Source: Leisingera caerulea DSM 24564 (GTDB taxonomy: Bacteria > Pseudomonadota > Alphaproteobacteria > Rhodobacterales > Rhodobacteraceae). Taken from it: a stretch of 64,000 bases of DNA. This document shows positions 9,016 through 17,588 of this stretch, piece by piece; position 1 is the stretch's first letter; the number at the start of each line of letters is the position of its first letter. The stretch spans positions 190,340-254,339 of the forward strand of contig NZ_KI421514.1 of NCBI RefSeq assembly GCF_000473325.1, written 5' to 3'. The notes under the pieces were generated by a model. That model saw only the letters and a program-made list of their open reading frames with translations. It did no database searches and was not told the DNA's origin. The position numbers and the translations under genes were made by a program.

Positions 9016-9696
9016 TCAGCTCAGCGGCGGCTGATACTCTGCCCCGGTCATGGCGGCACCGGGGGCCGCCCACTGCTCGTCCCCGGCCATCATCGACAGC
9101 ACCAACCCGCGCGCCTCATCCGCTGGCAGCACCCTGTAGGCGCCTTCTTCCTGATAGACCCGCCCGCACATCAGATCGCGCGGCGCCGCGGAATACCCCA
9201 GCATCCCGGCCTCCAGATAGATCACCTGATCCTGGGCAAAACGCGGCGTGACCAGATCCAGCTGCGCCCCCGGATGCATCCGGCGGATACCGCGGTAGCC
9301 CTCCAGCGCGCAGGCAGGCACCACCGCGAAGGGGTCGCCGCGGGCATCCTCCACCAGGTCGCTCTCCAGCAGCACGCCCTGATCCGGCATCAGCCACAAA
9401 GGCACCCGGTTCATCAGCGCATCGCGCGGCACCAGCAGCGGGCAGCGGGCCGGTTCCAGCTCCCCCTCGCCCGGCAGAACGGTTTCGCGCTGCAATTCCA
9501 CGATGGTCTGCATCCCGTGATCAAAGGTCAGCACCTTGTCGCCCGCCGTCAGCGCCTCCACCGGGCGCCAGCCCAGGTTGGACGCCACATGGGTGCCCGC
9601 CAGGAAGCCGCCCTGCCCAACGGGGATCAGGGGGAATCCGCTGTTCATGGCCCGACCCATCGAGACCTGCGAGCGTTTCAGAAGCCAATCCAGCAT
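9016..9696 (-). CDS. Hint-domain protein with a missing catalytic cysteine
   Basis: This 226-residue protein resembles the Hint (hedgehog/intein) domain proteins common in roseobacters. The Hint core is GTHVASNLGWRPVEALTAGDKVLTFD, here given in part: AGTHVASNLGWRPVEAL and TAGDKVLTFDHG. The residue where the nucleophilic Cys (or Ser) normally stands, just before AGT, is Leu (GGFLAGTH), so autoprocessing is probably lost. C-terminal part keeps PLWLMPDQGVLL, typical of this family. I chose ATG 9696 over 9768 because AGGATC precedes it. Function unknown. Confidence 0.78.
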   Translation of the reverse strand: MLDWLLKRSQVSMGRAMNSGFPLIPVGQGGFLAGTHVASNLGWRPVEALTAGDKVLTFDHGMQTIVELQRETVLPGEGELEPARCPLLVPRDALMNRVPLWLMPDQGVLLESDLVEDARGDPFAVVPACALEGYRGIRRMHPGAQLDLVTPRFAQDQVIYLEAGMLGYSAAPRDLMCGRVYQEEGAYRVLPADEARGLVLSMMAGDEQWAAPGAAMTGAEYQPPLS

Positions 9697-9878
9697 CCGA
9701 GATCCTTTCCTGCGGCCGCGGTGGAAACCCTGCCGGCCAGGCCGGTCTTTTCCTTCTTTCCTCGCCACTTATGGGCCGGAATTGAGGCAAAAACCGGTCA
9801 ATGTTTACGGTTTCGCGCCCGTCCGCCTGCCCGGAGCCTGTTTGAACCCCGCACTGGCGGCCTCAGCGCTGCATCACG

Positions 9879-10544
9879 TCACTTGGATAGGAGGAAATCG
9901 TTAAAAGAGTATTCAAATTGCGCGATATCCTGCGCGCAGGCTTCGGCTATGGCCTCCGCCGCGGCATCGTCGTAATAGATCCGCCAGTCGCGCTGGCGGC
10001 CGCTTTCGTTGATGCGCGGCAGGTCCAGCTCAAAACCGAGGTGATCAAACAGCGGGCGTGCGTCGTTCTGCAAATGCTCCAGCCGGATATAGAGCCGGCA
10101 CTGCTCTGTTCCATCGGCATGCCGCATGTAGGAGGATGCCGGGCTGGCGCGGAAGGCGCTGATGATGTCCGGATGCTGCACAAACGCACGAAACTCCTGA
10201 CGCTGCGCCAGACCGACGGCCGGATGATCAAAGCTCTGCTCCCGCAGCCAGTGAAAATAGCTCACCGCCCGGTCCCAGGGGTTGCGTACCAGGGTGAAGG
10301 CAAACAGCCCGCGCAGCTTTTCCTGCGGCACCAGCCCTTCGATATCGGCCAGTGTGGAGTGCTTCCACAAGCGCCCGCGCGCCTGCGCGTTCCGCAGGCG
10401 GCGGCGGCGCTTCAGCGCTTTCGGGGTATCGCCCAGCATCATGTCGTCCGCCATGGCGCGCGCCTCCAGCGCCAGCGACAGGGCGGTGCCGCCGGTCTTG
10501 GGGATATGGATAAAGACGTATTGGCGGCCTTGCGACAGGATCAT
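9879..10544 (-). CDS. sulfotransferase family protein
   Basis: This 221-residue protein looks like a Golgi-type (Sulfotransfer_2) sulfotransferase. The 5'-phosphosulfate-binding loop FIHIPKTGGTAL is at residues about 11-22, and the 3'-phosphate element LVRNPWDRAVSYF lies near residue 88. No signal peptide is seen, so it acts in the cytoplasm, transferring sulfate from PAPS to an unknown acceptor such as a surface glycan. It is divergent from nothing obvious and sits alone between the Hint gene and the EamA exporter. Confidence 0.85.
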   Translation of the reverse strand: MILSQGRQYVFIHIPKTGGTALSLALEARAMADDMMLGDTPKALKRRRRLRNAQARGRLWKHSTLADIEGLVPQEKLRGLFAFTLVRNPWDRAVSYFHWLREQSFDHPAVGLAQRQEFRAFVQHPDIISAFRASPASSYMRHADGTEQCRLYIRLEHLQNDARPLFDHLGFELDLPRINESGRQRDWRIYYDDAAAEAIAEACAQDIAQFEYSFNDFLLSK

Positions 10545-10615
10545 GCGCCGACCCTAGGATATTGATCCGCTGATGGAAATGCAGATCTGCACCTTGCGGT
10601 GCAGGCCTCCGGCGG

Positions 10616-10679
10616 GAGTATTTGGGGAAAGATGAAAGCGCAGCGCGCGCCCCGCCCTTTCACCTTTTCGCAAATACTC
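10616..10679. repeat. dispersed palindrome-ended intergenic element, copy 2 (compact)
   Basis: The left end (10616-10635) is identical to the left end of the element at 4175. The right end at 10661-10679 is an inverted, diverged copy (rc begins GAGTATTTGCGAAAAGG). Total length is 64 bases, so the RNA would fold into one long stem-loop. It lies in the gap between the sulfotransferase and the EamA gene. Confidence 0.65.
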
Positions 10680-10728
10680 CGGGGTGAATTGGCCCGCTAG
10701 GGCCAAGAGGGGCAGAGCCCCTGCCCGC

Positions 10729-11652
10729 CTACCGCGAGCGCAGCGCGATGGTGCTTCCGGCGGCAATGATCAGCGCAATCCCCAGCATCTGCCACCCGTT
10801 CAGCATCTGCCCCCAATAGGCCCAGGCGACGCCCGGGCCGACGATCATCACCGAGTATTCGAACACGGCAACATAAGACGCCTCACCCAGCTGGTAGGCC
10901 TTGGTGATCAGGAACACGCCGCCCACCGCCGCGCAGCCCTGCAGCAGGATCAGGTGCGAGATCTCCCACAGCGGCCAGACCCAGCCGCGGGTGACAAAGC
11001 CGTCAGCGCCCGCAGGCACGTCTTGCGGCCAGACCTCCAGACCCGCCAGCAGCATCGCGCCCAAGGCGCCCTGCACCAGCAGGTAGATGAACAGCATCGC
11101 CACCGTGCTTTCGCCCTGGCAGTAAAGCCCTGTCGCCAGAGAGCCGAGCGCATAGAACAGCCCGCCCGCCACCGGCACCAGGATCAGCCAGTTGAAGGCC
11201 GCCGGGTCCGGCTGCAGCACCATCAGCACGCCGGCAAAGCCGCACAGCACCGCAGCAACCCGGACCCAGCCGATCCGCATCCGCAGGAACAGCACCGAAA
11301 TCACCACGATCAGGATCGGCGAGGTGAACAGCCCCGCCAGCGCCTGGGCAATCGGCATCAGCGCCACGGCGGAGAAGTAGAACACCATCGACACCGCCAC
11401 CAGAACCGCCCTGAGCAGCACCGCGCCGAAGTTGCGGGGGCTGAGCCCGCCCAGCCCGGCCCGCGCCATCAGCCACAGGAACGGCAGTGCGACAAATGTG
11501 CGCAACAGGTAGAACTGGCCCAGCCCGATGGTCTCAGCCATCAGCGGCACGACGTTGTCTGTGATGCCGATGATCAGCATCGCAGCCAGCATAGACTGCG
11601 CGGCGGCAGCCTGGCTGCCGGCAACGGGGGCTAGGGTTGCTGTTTGTTTCAT
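10729..11652 (-). CDS. EamA/DMT family transporter
   Basis: This 307-residue inner-membrane protein has about ten hydrophobic helices in two EamA halves (roughly 20-150 and 165-300), the drug/metabolite transporter layout. Helices such as AGLFTSPILIVVISVLFL and GLYCQGESTVAMLFIYLL are seen. Substrate unknown. ATG 11652 is preceded by GGGAAGGG, better than the upstream ATG at 11706. It is divergent from the acyl-CoA ligase gene. Confidence 0.88.
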   Translation of the reverse strand: MKQTATLAPVAGSQAAAAQSMLAAMLIIGITDNVVPLMAETIGLGQFYLLRTFVALPFLWLMARAGLGGLSPRNFGAVLLRAVLVAVSMVFYFSAVALMPIAQALAGLFTSPILIVVISVLFLRMRIGWVRVAAVLCGFAGVLMVLQPDPAAFNWLILVPVAGGLFYALGSLATGLYCQGESTVAMLFIYLLVQGALGAMLLAGLEVWPQDVPAGADGFVTRGWVWPLWEISHLILLQGCAAVGGVFLITKAYQLGEASYVAVFEYSVMIVGPGVAWAYWGQMLNGWQMLGIALIIAAGSTIALRSR

Positions 11653-11728
11653 ACCCTTCCCATTGCCCGCAACTTTCCGCAATATCTGTCCTCTAAGCGA
11701 CACCAAAGTGATTCAGGGGAGGAAACTG

Positions 11729-13357
11729 ATGGGGTGGATGGCGGATGAAACCGGTCTGGAGAAGACCGCCGCAAATTATGTGCCGCTGACGCCGCTGTCG
11801 CATCTGCAGCGGGCAGCACAGGTGTTTCCGGATCGTCCGGCCGTGGTCTATGGCAAGCACCGCAAAACCTATGCCGAGTATCATGAGCGCTGCACGCGGC
11901 TGGCTTCGGGCCTGGCCAAGCTGGGGGTCAAGCCCGGTGATGTGGTGGCGACCCTGCTGCCCAACATACCCGCCCAGGCGGAGGCGCATTTCGGGGTGCC
12001 AGCCTGCGGCGCCGTGCTGAACACCATCAACACCCGGCTGGATACCAGCACGGTCGCCTATATATTTGAGCACGGCGAAGCCAAGGCGGTGCTGGTCGAC
12101 CCGCAGTTCCTGGAACTGGCGGAGGCCGCCGTGGAGGAGATGGAAGGCCCGGCCCCTGTGCTGATCGAAGTGGCGGATGATCAAGCCACCTGGCACGCCA
12201 CCGGCCGCCACACGGAATACGAGGCGCTGCTGGTCGGCGGCGACCCGGATTTCCAGTGGATCATGCCCGAAGACGAATGGGAAAGCCTGGCGCTGAACTA
12301 TACCTCCGGCACGACCGGGCGGCCCAAGGGCGTGGTCTACCATCACCGCGGTGCATATCTCATGACCATGGGCACGGTGGTGTCCTGGCGGATGGTGCTG
12401 CACCCTGTCTATCTGACCATCGTGCCGTTGTTTCACTGCAACGGTTGGAACCACACCTGGATGATGCCGCTGGTGGGCGGCACCCTGGTCTGCTGCCGCG
12501 ATATCAGCGCACAGAACATTTACAATGCCATTCACTACGAGGGCGTCACCCATTTCGGCGGCGCGCCGATCGTGCTGAACATGCTGGTAAACGCATTGGA
12601 CGAGGAGCGGCGCACCTTCGACCACACGGTCGAGGTCTTCACGGCAGGCGCCCCGCCCGCCCCGGCGACGCTGTCGAAGATCGAGGACCTGGGCTTTAAC
12701 ATCACCCATGTCTACGGGCTGACCGAAACCTTCGGCCATGTCACCGAATGCTACTGGAAGACAGAGGACTGGGACGGGCTGGACAAGGCAGGCATCGCCG
12801 CCAAGAAGTCCCGCCAGGGTGTCGCCATGCCAATGCTGGAGCCGGTGGTGGTGCGCGACAGCGAACACAACGTGCTGCCGATGGACGGCCAGAGCCAGGG
12901 AGAGATCGGGTTGCGCGGCAATGTGGTGATGAAGGGCTACCTGAAGAACCCGGAGGCCACGGCCGAGGCCTTCAAGAACGGCTATTTCAACTCCGGCGAC
13001 CTCGCCGTGCAGCACCCCGACGGCTATATCCAGATCGCAGACCGGGCCAAGGATATTATCATCTCGGGGGGCGAAAATATCTCCTCGGTCGAGGTGGAGG
13101 GTGTGCTGATGGCGCATCCGGATGTGCTGCTGGCCGCAGTTGCGGCGATGCCGGATGAGAAATGGGGTGAGGTGCCTTGCGCCTTTGTCGAGCTGAAGCC
13201 CGGCTCCAGCACCGACGAGGCGGCGCTGATCGCCTTCTCGCGGGAGACGCTGGCAGGCTTCAAGGCGCCCAAGAAAGTGGTGTTCCAGGAGCTGCCCAAG
13301 ACCTCCACCGGCAAGATCCAGAAGTTTGAACTGAGGAAAATCGCCAAGTCTCTGTAA
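11729..13357 (+). CDS. AMP-binding acyl-CoA ligase, DmdB-like
   Basis: This 542-residue ANL-family enzyme activates a short- or medium-chain acid with ATP and CoA. Motifs are the P-loop YTSGTTGRPKGV (about 190-201), the adenine-binding YGLTETFG, the hinge SGGENISSVEVEG and the acyl-adenylate Lys in TSTGKIQK, which I count as K529. Length and motifs match methylmercaptopropionate-CoA ligase (DmdB) and medium-chain ligases, so the substrate may be MMPA or a fatty acid. GGGGAGG precedes ATG 11729; the frame is open from 11528 but those codons overlap the divergent EamA gene. A strong terminator follows. Confidence 0.9.
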   Translation: MGWMADETGLEKTAANYVPLTPLSHLQRAAQVFPDRPAVVYGKHRKTYAEYHERCTRLASGLAKLGVKPGDVVATLLPNIPAQAEAHFGVPACGAVLNTINTRLDTSTVAYIFEHGEAKAVLVDPQFLELAEAAVEEMEGPAPVLIEVADDQATWHATGRHTEYEALLVGGDPDFQWIMPEDEWESLALNYTSGTTGRPKGVVYHHRGAYLMTMGTVVSWRMVLHPVYLTIVPLFHCNGWNHTWMMPLVGGTLVCCRDISAQNIYNAIHYEGVTHFGGAPIVLNMLVNALDEERRTFDHTVEVFTAGAPPAPATLSKIEDLGFNITHVYGLTETFGHVTECYWKTEDWDGLDKAGIAAKKSRQGVAMPMLEPVVVRDSEHNVLPMDGQSQGEIGLRGNVVMKGYLKNPEATAEAFKNGYFNSGDLAVQHPDGYIQIADRAKDIIISGGENISSVEVEGVLMAHPDVLLAAVAAMPDEKWGEVPCAFVELKPGSSTDEAALIAFSRETLAGFKAPKKVVFQELPKTSTGKIQKFELRKIAKSL

Positions 13358-13378
13358 GAATTCTGGGCGAAACGGCTT

Positions 13379-13412
13379 CAGGGGCGGCAAAGCAAATTGC
13401 CGCCCCTGTTTT
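13379..13412 (+). terminator. rho-independent terminator
   Basis: A perfect 12-bp stem (CAGGGGCGGCAA / TTGCCGCCCCTG) with a 6-base loop is followed by TTTT, 21 bases after the ligase stop. Confidence 0.85.
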
Positions 13413-13461
13413 ATGTGATTATTCTGGCGGCAACGATAAACACGGGGGCCGGGCGGGCTGC

Positions 13462-14472
13462 ATGACGGCATTGAAGGAATTCGAGCGGCTGGAGGCTGCG
13501 GGCTTGTGGCGCGCAGATCCGGAGGCGCAGCGGCGGGATGTGATCATCTCGCTGGGCGATGCGACGCTGACCATTGCCAGCATGAACGACCGGCCGCTGG
13601 CGCATTGGTCGCTGGCGGCGGTGGAGCGCGCCAATCCCGGCGTGTTCCCGGCCCTGTTCCACCCCGATGGCGATCCCGGCGAAACGCTGGAAATCGCCGA
13701 GGATGAGACCGCCATGCTGGAGGCGATTGCCCGGGTGCAAAACGCGATCGGGCGGTCGCGCGCGCGGCCCGGGCGGCTGCGGGCGGTCAGCATCCTGGGC
13801 ACGCTGGCGCTGGTTCTGGCGCTGCTGGTGCTGTGGCTGCCCGGCGCCGTCACCCGCCACGCCGTCAGCGTGGTGCCCGAGATCAAGCGCAAGGCCATCG
13901 GCCAGGCGCTGCTGGGGCGGATCGAGCGGGTCTCCGGCCCGGCCTGCGCCACGCCTGAGGCGGCGCCGATCCTGAAAGACCTGGCGCAGCGCACCGGGGT
14001 GCGGCAGCTGGCGATCCTGCGCTCCGGCATTCCCGGCAGCCTGCATCTGCCAGGTGGTATCGTTTTGCTGAACCGCTCCTTTGTGGAGGATTTCGAGGAT
14101 CCTGCAGTGGCGGCCGGCGCGATTCTGGCGGAGCGTGCCCGGGCTGGGGCCCGCGACCCGATGGTTGATCTGCTGGAGGCGGGCGGGGTTCTCGCCTCGT
14201 TCAAACTGCTGACCACCGGGGATGTGGACCGGTCCACGCTGGACGCCTACTCCGAGACCACCCTAGCCAGCCCCCGCCCCGCGCTTGCGGATCAGGTGCT
14301 GCTGGCGGAGTTCGCCCGCGCTGCTCTCCCCTCCTCGCCCTATGCTTATGCGCTGGATATCACCGGTGAATCGGTGCTGGGCCTGATCGAGGCCGACCCG
14401 ATGGCCGGCCGCGAGCTGGAGCCGGTTCTGAACGACCGCGACTGGGTGCAGCTGCAAAACATCTGCGGCTGA
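13462..14472 (+). CDS. membrane-anchored protein with degenerate M48-peptidase-like region
   Basis: This 336-residue protein has one transmembrane helix at about 112-131 (VSILGTLALVLALLVLWLPG) after a soluble N-terminal part. The C-terminal part contains LPGGIVLLNRSFVEDFEDP followed by AAGAILAERARAG. That resembles the segment before the zinc motif of M48 metallopeptidases (LPGG..V.. then AVLAHELGH), but the HExxH is absent, so it is probably not a protease. This relationship is my inference from a short stretch. A methyltransferase gene follows 102 bases later. Confidence 0.7.
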   Translation: MTALKEFERLEAAGLWRADPEAQRRDVIISLGDATLTIASMNDRPLAHWSLAAVERANPGVFPALFHPDGDPGETLEIAEDETAMLEAIARVQNAIGRSRARPGRLRAVSILGTLALVLALLVLWLPGAVTRHAVSVVPEIKRKAIGQALLGRIERVSGPACATPEAAPILKDLAQRTGVRQLAILRSGIPGSLHLPGGIVLLNRSFVEDFEDPAVAAGAILAERARAGARDPMVDLLEAGGVLASFKLLTTGDVDRSTLDAYSETTLASPRPALADQVLLAEFARAALPSSPYAYALDITGESVLGLIEADPMAGRELEPVLNDRDWVQLQNICG

Positions 14473-14574
14473 CCCCGCCGGCGTCCATCCCCCGCCTCCC
14501 CGCCAATCGCGAAAATGCGCCGGATCTGCTAGGATCGTGAAATCTGCGCAAATGCACGTTCAGGGGGGTGGGTC

Positions 14575-15387
14575 ATGACGGAGAATGCAGCCAGTTTCAC
14601 GGGGGATATTCCCAGTCACTACGACAGCGGCCTGGGACCGGTCATTTTCCAGGACTATGCAGATGACCTGGCGGACCGCTGCCGCAGCCTTGCCCCGCAA
14701 GATGTCCTGGAGCTGGCTGCAGGAACAGGGATTGTTTCGCAGCGGCTGCGCAGCAAGCTGCCGCCGGGCTGCAAGCTGACGGTTACGGATTTGAACGAAC
14801 CAATGCTGGAGCTGGCAAAGGCAAAGCTGCCCGACACCACGAATCTCGCCTTCCAGCCTGCCGATGCGATGGCGCTGCCCTATGCCGATGGCAGCTTTGA
14901 TCTGATTGCCTGCCAGTTCGGGGTGATGTTCTTTCCGGATAAGGCCGCCGCCTTCCGGGAGGCCGCGCGGGTGCTGAGACCCGGCGGGCATTATATCTTC
15001 AACGTGTGGGCGCCGATGGCGAAAAACCCGTTTGCGGAAATTGCCGACACCGAAGCCGCGCGGTTTTTCCCGGAAGATCCGCCGGGTTTCTACAAGGTGC
15101 CGTTCCATTACGGCGCCCCCGAAGCCGTGAAGGCGGATCTGAACGGAGATGACTGGGCTGAGACCAGCCATGACCCCGTCACGCTGGAGAAAACCCTTGA
15201 TGATCCAGAAAGATTCGCTGAGGCGCTGGTCTATGGCAATCCGATGATCGACGAAATCCGCAGCCGGGGCGGCGTTGATCCCGATGAGGTCGCCAGCGCC
15301 ATCCTGGACGCCCTTCGCAGCCGCTTCGGACCGCCGCCGCTGCGGATGCCCCTTGCTGCTTTTGTCTTTACCTGCCGGCGGAATTAG
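14575..15387 (+). CDS. class I SAM-dependent methyltransferase
   Basis: This 270-residue cytosolic enzyme has the Rossmann SAM site VLELAAGTGIVSQRL (about 43-57), acidic motif II (VTDLNEPML) and the post-motif LPYADGSFDLIACQFGVMFF typical of the UbiE/Methyltransf_11 group. The acceptor is unknown; small molecules such as lipids or quinones are usual. A GGGGGG run precedes the ATG. The gene is followed by a bidirectional terminator shared with the SPOR gene. Confidence 0.9.
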   Translation: MTENAASFTGDIPSHYDSGLGPVIFQDYADDLADRCRSLAPQDVLELAAGTGIVSQRLRSKLPPGCKLTVTDLNEPMLELAKAKLPDTTNLAFQPADAMALPYADGSFDLIACQFGVMFFPDKAAAFREAARVLRPGGHYIFNVWAPMAKNPFAEIADTEAARFFPEDPPGFYKVPFHYGAPEAVKADLNGDDWAETSHDPVTLEKTLDDPERFAEALVYGNPMIDEIRSRGGVDPDEVASAILDALRSRFGPPPLRMPLAAFVFTCRRN

Positions 15388-15433
15388 CGCCGGATTGCAG
15401 GCTGTCACCGGCACATGCCGTGCAGCAACGGCA

Positions 15434-15459
15434 AAAGGCCGGGCAGAGACCCGGCCTTT
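15434..15459. terminator. bidirectional terminator hairpin
   Basis: A perfect 10-bp stem (AAAGGCCGGG / CCCGGCCTTT) with a six-base loop lies between convergent genes. A T-run (TTTTTT) follows a few bases further on the plus strand, so it mainly ends the methyltransferase transcript. Confidence 0.75.
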
Positions 15460-15480
15460 GCACCATTTTTTCGAGAACTG

Positions 15481-16695
15481 CTACCTGCTGAGCCGGGCGC
15501 CGCTGAAACCCGCACGCTGCACCCTGGCCAGCGCCGCTGCGGCCTGGCCGCTGTTGCGGTAAGGTCCCGCCAGAACCACCTTGTAGGGCCGGCCCTTGCG
15601 GCTGACGGTGCCAAGCCGCACCTGCAGACCGGCCCCGGCTAGCTTGCGGGCGGCGGCGCGGGCCTGTTCCGCGCTGGCATAGGTGGCGGCCCGGACGTAG
15701 CGCTGTGCCGTAACGGCTGACTTCGGCGCTGCCGTGCCGGGCGCCGAGCGGGTGGAAATGCGCAGCTCTGATGCCCCGGCCTCTGCCGGGCTGCGGCGGG
15801 CGTCGCGCGGCAGGCTCACCGTGGGACGGTCCAGCGGCAGCCTCACCAGTTTGCGCGGCACGCCATCGGTCCAGATCCGCGCCATCTGCGCGTCCCCCTG
15901 CGGCGAGCGCAGACCGCGCATCGGGTTCAGGCGGCCGTCCCCGCGCTCAACCAGCAGATAGCCGGGCGGAACCTTGGCAGCACCGTTCAGCACCGCAGGC
16001 CGGACCGTGCGCACCGCGCGCTGCGGATTGAGGCGCCCGTCGGTCCAGACCGGCCGGTAGCCCTGGGGCACCTGGAAACTGTTGCTGAGGCGGCGGTCCT
16101 GGTAGATGTGCGTCTGCACCACCCGGGTGTTCGGTGTCAGCGCCACGGAGGACTGCGGCGCAGCGGCGGCGGGCGCCAGAGCAGGAGCGGGGGCTGCCTG
16201 CACCACTTCCTTGACCGCGGGCCCGGGGGCAGCGGCAGGCGCCGGGCGGGCGCTGGCGGTTTGCGGAGTGCGGCGCGGTTTGGCTGTGGTCACCGCCGTG
16301 GGCGGCGGGGCGGCCGCAGCAGGCGCGGATTCGGCCTGCGCAGCCGGAGCGGGCTGGGCTGCCGCCGTCTGCGCGGGCTGCTGGCTGGGCTCCAGCGTGA
16401 TCAGCTCCGGCGCGGCGGCGCGCGGCTGCTGGCGGGTGGTTCCGGCCAGCTCTGTCGGCTGCATGCCGCAGATCTGCTTGCGCGAGCGCGTCACCCGCGG
16501 CACCCAGGTCACGTTGCCGTCGATGCCTGCCCGGATATAGACGCAGCCGCGGCTGTCGACAAATTGCCGGCCGTCGTAGGAGGCTGGCGGATATTCGGCG
16601 GGCGGGCTGGTTGGGCGCAGGGTTTGTGCCTGTACACCTGCCGCGCCTGACGTCGCCGCGATGATGGCCAGTGCAATAATTCTAGTTATTTTCAT
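15481..16695 (-). CDS. secreted SPOR-domain protein
   Basis: This 404-residue envelope protein starts with a signal peptide (MKITRIIALAIIAATSGAAG, cut near VQAQ). A long Ala/Pro-rich linker (about 95-200) is typical of periplasmic spacers. The C-terminal 75 residues (AQRYVRAATYASAEQARAAA, GLQVRLGTV) form a SPOR fold, which binds denuded peptidoglycan at the septum. A repeated PGYLLV/QGYRPVW segment in the middle occurs twice (about 225-270). I chose ATG 16695 over 16797 because the signal peptide begins there. Probably acts in cell division or cell-wall remodelling. Confidence 0.85.
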   Translation of the reverse strand: MKITRIIALAIIAATSGAAGVQAQTLRPTSPPAEYPPASYDGRQFVDSRGCVYIRAGIDGNVTWVPRVTRSRKQICGMQPTELAGTTRQQPRAAAPELITLEPSQQPAQTAAAQPAPAAQAESAPAAAAPPPTAVTTAKPRRTPQTASARPAPAAAPGPAVKEVVQAAPAPALAPAAAAPQSSVALTPNTRVVQTHIYQDRRLSNSFQVPQGYRPVWTDGRLNPQRAVRTVRPAVLNGAAKVPPGYLLVERGDGRLNPMRGLRSPQGDAQMARIWTDGVPRKLVRLPLDRPTVSLPRDARRSPAEAGASELRISTRSAPGTAAPKSAVTAQRYVRAATYASAEQARAAARKLAGAGLQVRLGTVSRKGRPYKVVLAGPYRNSGQAAAALARVQRAGFSGARLSR

Positions 16696-16838
16696 TCCTG
16701 CGCCCCACAAAATATGGCTGCAGGATGCCTGACTCTGGCTTGTGAGTAAAGATTCTGCGGCAACAATAGGGCTGCGCCGCGGCAATTTTTGCGCCAATTG
16801 GAGCTAGTGTCCGCAAGGGCCGGGTCAGCCCGCGTGCG

Positions 16839-16864
16839 GCCAAGGCGCCGTGAAGCGCCTTGGC
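16839..16864 (-). terminator. hairpin downstream of upp
   Basis: A perfect 10-bp stem (GCCAAGGCGC / GCGCCTTGGC) with a six-base loop lies 10 bases after the upp stop on the minus strand. It lacks a long T-run, so it may be a weak terminator or stabiliser at the end of the salvage operon. Confidence 0.55.
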
Positions 16865-16874
16865 GCTGTTGCGG

Positions 16875-17507
16875 TTACTTGGTGCCGAACATCCGGTCGC
16901 CCGCATCGCCCAGGCCCGGCAGGATATAGCCCTTGGCATTGATTTCGCGGTCCAGCGACGCAGTCACGATCGGCACATCCGGATGTGCTTGCTTCATCCG
17001 GGCAACGCCTTCGGGCGAGGCCAGCAGGCACAGGAAGCGGATGTTGTTGGCGCCGGCCTCCTTCAGCAGGTCAACGGCAGCGGCAGAGCTGTTGCCGGTG
17101 GCCAGCATCGGGTCCACCGCGATCACCAGACGGTCCTTCAGGCCTTCGGGCGCCTTGAAGTAATACTGCACCGGCTCCAGCGTTTCCTCGTCACGGTAGA
17201 GGCCGACAAATCCGACGCGGGCCGAGGGGATCAGTTCCAGCACGCCGTCGAGCATACCGTTGCCCGCGCGCAGGATCGACACCAGCGCCAGCTTCTTGCC
17301 CGCCAGGATCGGCGCCTCCATCTCCTCCATCGGGGTTTCGATATTGGTGGTGGTCAGCGGCATCTCGCGGGTGATTTCATAGGCCAGCAGCTGGGTGATC
17401 TCGCGCAGCAGGCGGCGGAAGCCCGCTGTGGACGTGCCCTTATCCCGCATCAGGGTCAGCTTGTGCTGCACAAGCGGGTGATCAACAACGGTCAGGTGGT
17501 CGGTCAT
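16875..17507 (-). CDS. upp: uracil phosphoribosyltransferase
   Basis: This 210-residue cytosolic enzyme makes UMP from uracil and PRPP. The PRPP-binding motif [17 protein letters not shown] is at about 126-142, and the uracil-binding C-terminus [17 protein letters not shown] is intact. It is the last gene of a cdd-deoA-deoB-upp run, 76 bases after deoB, and has its own candidate operator at 17571-17588. It recovers the base released by DeoA and Cdd activity. Confidence 0.95.
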   Translation of the reverse strand: MTDHLTVVDHPLVQHKLTLMRDKGTSTAGFRRLLREITQLLAYEITREMPLTTTNIETPMEEMEAPILAGKKLALVSILRAGNGMLDGVLELIPSARVGFVGLYRDEETLEPVQYYFKAPEGLKDRLVIAVDPMLATGNSSAAAVDLLKEAGANNIRFLCLLASPEGVARMKQAHPDVPIVTASLDREINAKGYILPGLGDAGDRMFGTK

Positions 17508-17570
17508 GGGGCACTCCTAAAGTTTGGTTTTGCGCGCTTTTACGGGCTTGGCCGGAACAGGCAAGCGGGT

Positions 17571-17588
17571 TTTGACCATCGGGTCAAA
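17571..17588. promoter_or_regulatory. candidate nucleoside-salvage operator upstream of upp
   Basis: TTTGACC-N4-GGTCAAA is a perfect 7+7 inverted repeat (spacer ATCG). It overlaps the deoB stop codon and lies 64 bases before the upp start. A one-mismatch copy, CTTGACC-N4-GATCAAA read on the minus strand, lies just before cdd at 20511-20527. Two matching dyads around one pathway suggest a shared regulator; which one is unknown. Confidence 0.5.
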
